Assembly: GCA_013399895.1 (NCBI GenBank)
Contig: VXBA01006569.1
Span: 434,001-498,000 of the forward strand
Direction: 5' to 3'
Length of the DNA: 64,000 bases
Source: Serilophus lunatus
Taxonomy: Eukaryota > Chordata > Aves > Passeriformes > Eurylaimidae
Part shown: positions 50,401-62,400 of the stretch, in pieces
Position numbering within the stretch: position 1 is the first letter of the stretch
Layout: every line of letters begins with the position of its first letter
Position numbers and translations under genes: made by a program
The notes under the pieces: generated by a model
What the model was told of the DNA's origin: nothing
Database searches by the model: none
The model's input: only the letters and a program-made list of their open reading frames with translations

Positions 50401-53400
50401 TCCAAAAAAGTATACAACTAGAATCTGTAGTCCTTTTTAAAGGATTATTTAATGGAACCAACTGCTAACACAGCTGGCCTGAGGTTTTCTTCCCATATAG
50501 CACCAATCACATTAACCCAAAGAAAGCAAAACAAACAAACAAAAAAAAAAAAGGTGGGGGGAAGGGAAATAAAAAAGTATTCGAAAGAAAATGTTGCTCA
50601 AGAAGGATTTCAACCGTATAAAGTAAAATCATCTTGAGCACTAGCCTACTTCATTCTGCACCATGAATTGATCATGATCAGCCCTTCAAGAATATTTTTA
50701 ACCTGTGGTAAATTCCCTCAGTCCATTCAAGTAGTCTTCATACTGAGGAAACATTTTGTAAGAACATGCCAACAGGTTAGAAATATTAAAAGCAAATCAA
50801 CTAATCAGTGTAACAGATGAAAATTCAGTTGAAAAGAAAGCCAAAGTTGCTACTAAATCTAGAAGGAGCTCAGATCAGCCATGCACCAGCCCACATTTCT
50901 CCCCACCTCAGGCAGCTGGTTGCTAGAGTTATCTAGAGAAGAAGCCTCCAAACTTGGGGTATCAGTTCTGATTTGAAGCACCTCTTCTGTTCCCACACTG
51001 CTAGTGGAATCTTGAGACTGAAGGGATAAACCAGCATGATCTGATACTGCTTCATCTATGGCAGAATCATTGATTAACTAAGACAGAAAAGAAAGAAACA
51101 TGAAATTCTTTAGAGTAAACATCAATCACAGGGAAAAAACACATTAGCTTCGAAATATGCTGTTTCAGTATCATTAGCTATTTGAATTTATTTACATATT
51201 ATGAATTTAACAGCTTTACACTTAAACCATTATAAGCATCACATACTTTCCTGCAACATTTAAATTTGAAAAGAAGTTTTTCCTTGAAAGAAAATTATTT
51301 CCTTTCTTGTTTTGGCACCCCTTGAACGCTAGAATGAAACTACTGAAAAGCAAAGCACTTCACTGGGGGCAACATTAATACAAACTTGGCCTAAAGTCTG
51401 AAAAGCAACATATCCATCAAGCTGCTCTATATCAAGTCAATTTTTTTTATTTCTATAATGCAAAGAGACTTCTGAGTGGCCAGTATTCTTGATTTTCCTC
51501 AGTTATATGTACACAGGTTTCAAAATCCATAATTAAATTAGCAATCTCTGTGGTTAAACCCAACTTAGACCACATGTGACTTAATACTCTTGATCTTATT
51601 TAGTTAGCATTTTGGAGGTTTTCGAAGCTAGGAATCCACAAAGACACACACATGCAATTTTGTACTTAAACAAAAATAATAAGTGTAAATACACTAAAAA
51701 CCCCAATTGTTGTACTAGAGTTGTAACTTTGTTATGTACCACCAGTGTGGTAACAGAACTTCTTCCCTTCATTGATGCTGTTATGGAAAAGAAGCTTAGC
51801 CACATTAATGTAGTTCATCATTGTAACACTTAGGCGTTGCTCAGGAGCCACACTTATCCATTAAATGTGCAAAAGCAAAGTTTAAGTTCTCAGATTCCTT
51901 TCACAGAAAAATAAAACTTACCATCTGTGAACGAGACAGTATTTGACTTGCAGTCAGTGCTGCTTCTTCTTCTGAAGACTCATCAGTATCTTCCTGGTTG
52001 GTCAAGTTCAAGCTTGGTGTGCTACCAGAGTACTGACATTCCTGAAGGGACGGTGTGTCTCCTTTGTCAATACTGTCAAGAGAGCGCCTACGAACGCCCC
52101 AGTTGAAATTGTCCATGCTTTCACCCTGTAATAAAAAAGTTTGCACTCATATGTATGTATGGATTTGAACATAATTAAATTAACACACAAACGCAACAGA
52201 GAAAACACAGGTACCTGAATGCGTTATGAACAGAGTTTCAATCAGCCCTTTAATTTTATTAAAATTTTAAATACCTTGTTAAATGTTTGTAAATAAAAAT
52301 ATATGGCAAATGAAGCAGAAATCTTTTGAATATCTTCTTGGAAAGCAACTCAGTATGCAATCTAGAACTAAATCAGTACTTATTTTATAATCTGACTAGA
52401 AGGTACAAACACATCACAGACAACAACAGATGAACAAGCCAGGGCACCAGGCTGCAACTTACCTGCAGCTCCTGGTTAGCAAAAAGGAAAACACATATAA
52501 TTAGAAAGAACGAGGACAAACACTTAAAGATACTCTAGAACCAGGGAAAAATGTTTTATTACATAAGATTTGCCAACAGTAAAAGACTGATTCAAGCTCT
52601 GAAAAAAAGCTTTAGTCAAAAAGCTAGTATTTAAAATAATATCTCTGTCTAATGAGAGATTGATTAAAAAAATAAACAGACGACAAAACACTAAAACCAG
52701 CATGCTCATGATACATTTTCTCGAGCATAACATATAAAGCAACTGTTTCAACAAACACTGATGAAATTCTTTAACTAACACACAGGAATCTATACTGACC
52801 ACATCCAACTGACAAAGCACCATCAACATTAATTATGTACAGGGTGTAGAAAAGACGATGTTGTCATTAACTGTTTTACCAGCTACTTTGTGTCAGTTTT
52901 GTGACGGGCACCCTGAACACCAATAGCTGTTCTCTTTGCACATTTTAAAGCTGAGATATGTGGGTTTCAAATAATCCCCATACTAAGTGAAATCCCTATC
53001 TTGAAGACACTGTTGTTTTAATTCACAACTACAGCAATGACCCTTGATTTTCTCTTGCTTTGTCAACCTTCAACAATTCAACTTAATAATATGGAAAACC
53101 TGGTGAAGTTCACTTCACCAGTCTACAGTTAGTTACTAAAACATCCCATCTGGCCCCAAATGTGGCTCCAAAATTGCCCTAACAGAGTATCTCGTCGTGA
53201 CTTAAGAGATCACAATGATGTATTAAATATGCAAACTAAACATTTCATAATCTCGTAGTGATTATGAAAGATGAAAAGTTACGGCGAAGTAAAAGAATTC
53301 CAACTACAATAAAGTAGTACTGTGGGTTGAAGCACTTAAGTATAATCTGAGTATCACTTAGATTTTCATGTAAAAGCCCCAGTTCATACTGTTGACATTT

Positions 53401-56400
53401 AATTATTAGCAATGAACATTCTATATTTTTGGTGCAAAACTAGGCAGAGCTCTAATATCTAGTGCACAATTTATACATAACACCCTAAATTTGTACAATC
53501 AATGCTTTAAAATTTCTTTTAGTATAACACTACATGTTGCATTCGGGCAAGTAGTAAGAAACAAACTGTCTTTTCTTAATTATGATCTGCTATTAAAATA
53601 ACATAGAAAATGAAGTTAAAGGTTAGCTTGGTTTGGCAAAGTTTTCAACTTTTGGCATCCTACCTGCAAATTCTGTCTAGTGTTAAAATAATGTTTTATT
53701 ACTACTGAGCATCAATTCTGAACTGTTTTGACTACTAGTATCCAATAGAGGAATTGTGTCTGTACAGAGCGTGTATACATCTATGCAGTAGACCATAATG
53801 AGCCTGTACTTTTCCTAGAGGGTGCAAATATTAGCTGGCAGGAGGAAAGTGAGATAAAACCAAAGTATTGGGGGGAAAAATAGGATTTTGTAAAACAGAA
53901 TAAATAAATCAGGAGAACAATCACTATTTAGATATGCAGATAATCTTAGTAGCTTGTGAACTCATGACCAGCAAGGGTCTCCATTGCTAATTCAGTATTT
54001 TGCTTAGACTGTAATAAAACCACTGTGAGAAACTACAAAGCATTTGACTTTTTTGTCCCCAGTCTTTTTACAGTCATACTTTTAAACTTCAGCAAATTCT
54101 AGCCTGAAGCCTTTTATTTATCCCAAACAAGTAACAATTGTTAACGGAATCTTTTCTTTTTCTCAATACTTAATTTTCTTTTCCTCCCCCTCTCTCTTTT
54201 TGACGGGGGGGAAATGGAGGAAATGTAAGAACTGCAATAAATGAGATATAATGTAAAACTCAATGTAAGCAATTATAGCGAGCAAGTCAATCATATTTGA
54301 TGAGATAGTGTATAATACAGTTTGTCACTTTGACAGTCTTTTGCCATGTTTTCATAAGTCAGGAACATATCACAAACAAAGATTATGCCATTTTCTTAAC
54401 ATATTGTTCCATAATTGAGTTTCCTACTGCATGATACCCAGGTGTTCATGTTGTAATCGGCTTATACGGTCATATCACTTCACTTTCTTTCACTTAACTC
54501 CCCCTCAAAAATCTCAACTTTTCCCCCAAAAAACACACAACGATTTGCAACAACACTGTAAAGTTTGTGACACGAGTTTCTTTATCTAGTTAAGCTCAAT
54601 CATGTAATAAATTTTTCTGAATTGGATTAGTTACTAGAGCTGCCAATTCCTTAGAATTGCACCAACACAACCTTATTTTTAAAATGTTCTCAAATGGAAA
54701 TATACAGAAGAAACCCCAAGGTCTCACCTCTGCATCTTCCAATTCAACATCTAAAAAGTCAAAGTCTTTAAAAACTCCAAATTGTTGTTCACTGGTATTG
54801 TCTTCTACAGCCACTTCCTCCTCTTGAATCACTTCTTCTGTTGCTGAAATGAGACTAGTTTGTTGATCTCCAACTTCCAAGTCTTCATTAGAGGAAAACA
54901 CAACCTGCAGATACAAGACAAGAATAGAAAATAAAACTTCCAATTTCTGTAACTCCAAGAAGTCAGCTATCCTGCTTCCTGCCATTTAATGACATTAGTG
55001 GCAGCCAGTGCAAGTATTGCTAGTGATAATACTAGTGCAAGTGCAGACTGCAATCTACATCAAGTCTGGCTGGATTTTAAACTACATCATTAAACTTCAG
55101 TTTCATACCCACAATATCAGCCAAATTTAAAAACATAAAAATCCATCATTATAATTGTCCACATGACAGAGACCATATTGTTTACACCTACAAATTTCTG
55201 TAAAAGGACTGTACACCTTTAGAAGGGATCCAGTGCTGGCCTCCAGTGATGATAATCTTCAAAAACAAAAATTTTCTGTTTATTTCCATGCAATGTTTTT
55301 AAATCTCTTCAGTTTCACCTTTCAGGCATCTAATTTTATTTAACTTCCTCCACTAGATTAAAAAACCTCCTCCCACCAGTAGTTTTCTTCAGCTAAGAAC
55401 TAATATGTCACAATGAAAAAATTTGTTCTAGATGATAACCAAGATAGGCTACTCAGTTTATTTTAAAAGCTCTCAATGTCACCACCACAACAAGCCAGTG
55501 GGGCTCTTTACATTGCCATACACAGAAACAACCATTGACCTATTTTTACTCAACAGTTACAACTATCGTCCCTAGCAATATCCATGTTAGTTTGCAGGTT
55601 TATGACCTACTGGTTACTTCCAATGGATTTTCTGATATTTTCAATACAGCATCAACACTCTCAGCCACTGCTGCCCATTGTCTCAAAAGCACATGTTATT
55701 TATAATGGGTTAGATAGAGATTTAGTCAGAACTGGGGGGACCTAGATCTATTTTTCTATCCAAGACAATTGAAATTCATGTGCGGTTGCAAATATACAAC
55801 ACGTTATTCTGGAGTGGCAGTGTAGTCCTGCTGTTCTGTGTAGAAATATTAACTATTAGTCTGATCAATGGAGCTCCTTAGTAGTCAACCAATTTAACTT
55901 GGAGGAAAACAAGCCAAAGACTATTAAAAATAAATCTTGTTTTGATAACTACATAAGATAAAAATTAAGCACTCTTCCTAGTAATTTATCTTTTTTATCC
56001 TCCCCACAGAAGACTGACCTAAAGTCACTTGAGACGGCAACATTAGTTTGGGCTGAATTTAAATACTGTTTTGAAGACTGGCTAATAAAAAAATATGCCC
56101 ATTGGACTTCTTGAGGAACAATAGTAATTCATTACTCATGATTCCATCTTTTTTTAATTCTTCAAATGGAATGGAAGAAACAGCTGAACCAAAACTAGTT
56201 TGTCAAAACCCTCTGTTCACAACTTCACCAAAACCTAAAAATGCAGTAACATTCCAGTACTCAAGTTTAAAAACCAAAACAAACCATCATCACACCACTT
56301 ACTGAAGGATTCTTGGGAAGACCAGATTCTGGACCACACAGAGAAAGCACATTCATAAGCTTCTCTCTAGTCCTTCTCTGAAAAAGACACCAAAGAAAAT

Positions 56401-59400
56401 CACACAATATAGGAGACAACACAATATAGAAGGAGACACAATAAAGACTTCTAATTACACTTAAATAGTTTTAATACATTATAAACACTCTCTCTAACAT
56501 ATGTATAAAGCAGTTGAGACACAATGTACCTGAGATAGCTGTGGTCTCTTCCAGCTGACAGGAACTAGTGCATTTGAATTGGAGCCTGAAGAAGTTGAAG
56601 AAGTGCTCCGGGTGACAGCAATGACTTTTGGCTTCCCATTTCTACCAGCTGCACTATGTTGATCACCGTACTTATTGCCAATAATTGGTGTCTAGCAAAA
56701 ATAAAAAATACTTTCTTAAAATTAAAATCTCTATTAGTAAAGACTACATATTTGATTTTACAGTTTGGCATAACATAAAATGTAGGAGGGTTTGTTTGTT
56801 TGTAAGCATTCTGTAAAGTCCATGTCTAAGCCACTGAGCCTGGGTACAGTGGGAAGTACAAAGCTGAATACTTGTACCCTACGCAGTAGGCTGCCATTCT
56901 GCCTACTTGTGTATTTTTGAATTATGCACGTTTTATGCTGACAGTCAAACTGTATTTTACAGCACACTTTAAAAGATGCAAAGCTTCTCTACAGAATCAT
57001 TCCCTGCCATGAACAAATGGTTCTCACAGACCAGCAATATCACCAACATATGCACACTACTGAAAAACCAAAGATCAAATTTAGCCCTTTTGACAGCAAA
57101 TGCTAATCCAATGAACTCTGTGGGAATTCATCTTGTCTCTCAATTATCTGTATGCACTGAAAATTCCAGCAGTGAATTCACTTACCAATTTAAGTAATGC
57201 TCCTAAGGTATCTATATCCCCAATCATTATCTAGGGTTAGTTTCTACCAGGAGCTCTTACTTCAGATCACTTATAAAGTTTCTAAAATTTTCACGTCTCT
57301 ATATTACACTGCAGTCATTTGTCCACGCTCTCCTTTTCAGACATAGAATGAGTATCAGCGGTATTCTCAGTTCTACTGAACTCTAACTGAGGACAGGGCT
57401 GATGTTTTTAATCACAGGAAGTTTTTCTCCAGTTTTGTCCCTCTCACATTGAATCTCATGTATTTTTTATCCTACACTCTGCTCTATATTTCCTCTCCCT
57501 TCTAAAGTGATGACAAAACTGCAGTACAGGGTTTTAATCCTCTTAGCCCTTGAATGCACAACACTTCATTTGTTGAAAGCCTGGAATGTTCAGCAGCAAG
57601 TAGCAGCCAGCTGCATCAGTCTGCTCTCTGACACAGCTGAAATGCCCTTGAGAATAATCTTATCGACTTTTAGTAATTAACTATCCAGACATTCAAAAGG
57701 GGGAAGAGGCATAAAAGAACTCGAAGCTTATCTTCCAGTATGACTAATTACAAGTACATAAAACTTCAACCTCTGCCATTCATAAACATTACACTTATTT
57801 TAAAACACATAAATGTAGAAGGCTAACAGAAAATAACACCTGAGTTTGCAGCAGCAAATCATTACTGCATTGTTATTTTAATGTAATAATTACCTCTGAT
57901 ATATCAAAATGAAAATCCAAAGTCTTTCCAGGCAGCTCCTTGGAGACATTATTAAAAATTTTTGTGAAAGAGATTTCAGGAGAACCTATGTCACCTCCAT
58001 AAGACTTTGGAATATCATTAGGCACAACAAGGCTTGCTGATCGAGACACTACCAGTTTCAAAATGTTAAGGGCTTCCTTCCAATATGGACTCTAAAGAGA
58101 ACATACACAAATTATAAAACAATCACTTCAACCATGACAGCAATTTTCATGTACAGTAGGACTTTACAATATTCCCAAACCCAAAAGCTCTGATCTTTTA
58201 CACGTGGCAGAAGGTGCTAACACAGGTGAAAAGCTTCAGACCTCAAAGTGCCAGGAAAGTAGTGGCAAGGTACCCAGCCATCCCACGGAGGGTGAAAACA
58301 TTTAGAAAGTTTCTATATAGTATCAAACCAACGGAGTGCTTAAAGAAAGCCAGGCAAAAAGTATGAGAATATAAGAGAAAAAGTCTGAGTTAAGGCCATT
58401 CGCCTTTAAAAAAGATTAAGGCAATGTACATAATTCAGTGGTTTCAACTATACACACTGTGGAGTGAATCAGAAGAAGAAACTTAGAGCTGCTGTGTGTG
58501 AAGGTTAACATTTACACTTCTGAAAATAGAAGGATTCTGCCCAAAACATAAATCTTCCAGTGTTTGAAATTAGCAGGATGTCTGTTTTTTGTTTTTTAAT
58601 TAGAAGGCCATGTTTGTTAAAATATTTTTTATTGCATTACAAAAATAAACACCACTTTTAAGGCTCTAAGTAGCATATGCTTGACACTTCTTTGTAGAAA
58701 ACAAGTCTTCAATAATCTCTGAATAATTTCTGAATTTCTGTGCATCATAAAAAAATGGAGTCTCAAAATGAAACCATCCTGTAGAAAATTTATTGAACTG
58801 TATTATGATTGCAGAGGACTAAAAAAAAAATCAGCAAATAAACAAGATGTTAATTTGTAATTTTTTCTTTTCTCATTTATAGTAACATGTTTTACCATAT
58901 CAAAAATACATCAGACTCCTCTGGAATATTTTTTTGCTAGTATCATTCTTCTGATAGCTTACATCTTCTAATTAAGATTACATTCCATGGCAGTGTGGCC
59001 TTGCACAGAAAGCTCATATGAGGGTTAGAGGAGAAAGAAGCAGCCACCAGGCCATAAAAACTACAGTTAATGCTAATCATTTCTTTTTGCCTTATGCACT
59101 CTGACAGGAGCACAATATCTAAAGTACATAACCATCAGTAACAAAACATCGAGGGAACACTACTTCTCCTGGTTAATTATGATTAAACCATTTGCCTGAA
59201 ATACATTTGGGAATAATGGAATTCAGAGAATAAAGAAGAGAGGGGAAAAAGAGAATGTTGTGTACTGAAATGGTTTTATGCTCCAGGCATTTTTACAAAA
59301 TCTTTCAGCAAGATGCTACACACTATCTTCTGTGAAATAAAAGGTTTTAAGTATATTTGTGTTCCAAGTACAAAGGCTCAAATCACTTTGGGCAAAAGAC

Positions 59401-62400
59401 TGTGGTTCATCTCTTAGGGACTTTCTTTAATAAAAAACACACTCAATTTTGTAAAGGTGCACCTTAATGTTCCTCACAGATATATTACTGAAAGTGATTC
59501 AACCATGCATTTAACCGTAAAACTTTAAAACATACACACATAAATAAAACATTTGTGCAGCTTAGCACAAATATATTTTAATAGTTCAAGGTCCATCTCC
59601 TCTAACTACATATGAAGACTTGCCTGTATCTGAGAATAGATGCACATTCACCCAGATAACGTGTCCCACAAGATGCAAATCACATCCAACAGTACATAAG
59701 CATCTGGTGAATTAAGTATATAGGAAAAAAACTCCCTATGGAATCTGACTTCAAACAATTATTTCTCTATCTGAAATAAATTCCCCCCAAAATTCAGATG
59801 TAATTTTAATACCACTTTGATAATAAGCAGAAAGGCTTTTACAGTTCTTCAGAGTACCTACCTGAACATATTTACCAATAACTTTTATGATTTCCAAATT
59901 AAACTGCTTCACTGGTGCTGTGGATAGGTCAATATGACTCAGAAGACTGTAAATGATCTGCAGCAAGGACTGTTGCATACTGGATAACCCTTTCTCTAAC
60001 AACTAAAAATGTTCACAAAAAAAAAAAAATTAGGGCCTTTAATGGTAGCCAAAAGTGAAAGCAAACATTAAACTACAGTAACTTCCAGATACGCTTATTT
60101 TCTCCTTCAAGAAACTTAAATGTACCACTTCTGTTTTTGCAAACCTTTGTTTTAGCATTAAAAAACAGTAATGCAACAGAATGACGATTTTTGCCCTAAT
60201 TAGTTTTTCCCCCTGAATTTTGACATATTGGTTAGCACAGATCTAAAGCACTTAATAATAAAACACTTCTCACTAAATACAAGTGTTCATACAAATTCAA
60301 AATCTTAAAACTGTGGGAAAAACAATTACAGCTGCACCTTAAATAAGATTGGTAAACAAAGCTTTATGGACAAAAGAAATACATATAAGGTCATTCATAA
60401 GAATGAACAAATATTTAAAAAAAATCTCCATCATCAGTTTGAAGGACATCGTCACTTCAAGGACAAGCTCTACAAGCTTTTCACACAAGTTATTTTTTTA
60501 AAGGTAGTAACAGCTTTCCTGTATGAAGAGCTGGCAGAATCATATAGTGATTTCAATAATTTATACATTGTGCAATACTTACCTAAAATTGAACTTTGCA
60601 ATTATTTAATAAAGTTGTGATAAATATGTCTTTAAATGTGTTGTACTTGGATAAAAAGGATCTCTCAAAATCTGCACTAAGCATATTTTGCTAAAGCCGA
60701 GAGAGTGTATATTCATGCAATACAAATATCAATAACTACTACCAAACACTACTATAAAAAAATGAGATCTTTCATTAGTGGGATTATCATTTCAAGATAC
60801 ATTTAAATTAGAGCACTCCAAATGGCAGTAGTCATCCCTTTTCCAGCCTAGAACATTTTAGTATTATTTTCCCATTATGGACGATGTGCTTTATTCCCCC
60901 CAATATTCAGAATCATGAAAAATAAGGAATTAGCAATGAATTGTCAACATGAGATAAGACTTTTAATAAAAATGTACCTCTGCAAGATAAGTTATGAGGT
61001 TAAACGTGGCATCTGAGAAAGAGTCATGCAAATATCTACACACTACGTTAATCCAGTTAGAACAGTCTCTGGAATAACTGTGTGTGCTGTATAAACTCAT
61101 CATATGAGCCAGATTGGCAAGAGTTGGTGACTTCTCCTCTGCACAAACCTGAAAAACAAAAACGTATTTAATTATACCAGAAACAATAACTTTTTTAATC
61201 CAAGCATACACAAGTCATTAGGCACTTTTCCCAGATTTCACTCCATTTTCTAATAACGGAAATCAAACTAATCGCACAAGCAGGACCTAGAGTTTCTGTT
61301 AAATTTCGGTACTGTGGCATCCATGTTCCAAGTTTAGCTGTTAATTATACCAAATTTACCTCGACTGGTATCCCTAGCTCTAGTAATGCAAGTATTAAAG
61401 GGACCAGGCATGTACTCCTTTGAGATGGCCTATGCACAGTGTAGTGGTTCACATGTCACAGTCTGGGCAGCCAGAGGCCTATGACTGTATCTCCTGTGCC
61501 AGACAGCACTTTCCAATTCCCTTTCCATATTCTTACTTAAAAGGCAGACTGTCAGGTCAGTGCAAAACCATCGTGGCTGGCAACTGCTGGTGTGTACCTT
61601 TAACAGCCACTACAGTTATGGGTGTTAAACCAAACCTGTATTTCAGGGTTAATCACTGAATAAGTAACAGAAAGAACATACAACCTTTTCTTCTCTATCT
61701 ACCAATCCAAAAGGTAATTGTAAGTAAATTAGGAAAAAAAATAATGCTTAAAATATGATTAGGTTTGCATTTGAAATTACAAATGGAAAAATCAGACAAG
61801 TAAGAAAAAGTAACTTATTAATAACAACATTTGTTCTTGAAATCTAAATTTTATAGCATAAACCGAATGTGTTTTTTTCATTGACAAACAGAAACACTAG
61901 GGTTGATGTGAAGGCACAGCTATATAAATTAGGAATGGATCACACCTTCAAAATATAGCCTTTTATAGTTATTTATATTATTACCAGAATTATGTAGAAG
62001 TATTACATAAGGGAGCCAAACAAAAAACAAACCAGAAACAATGCTGGTATTCTCCTGCATACTTGTCCAAGCATCGTGTTACATACCTTTGCTATCCTGT
62101 CAGCTGTTTCTTTACAAAACTGAGTTGGGTTATCAAAATGTTGTATCAGATGAGGAAGCAGGCACAAGATGTTTAGGGGAAATCCTAAACACATACATAA
62201 ACAGAATTATATCAGCCCTAAAGATTTTTAATATGCCAGCATGACACATACATTTACACAGATATATAAATTATATATATACATAAGTAAGTGTGTATGC
62301 ATGAAGAATGAATACAAATGTGTCTGTGTTAGGTACAAAAATGCATAAGATAAAAATAAACTCATCACTGGACCAGTTAAGCAAAGCTACCATGAAACTG

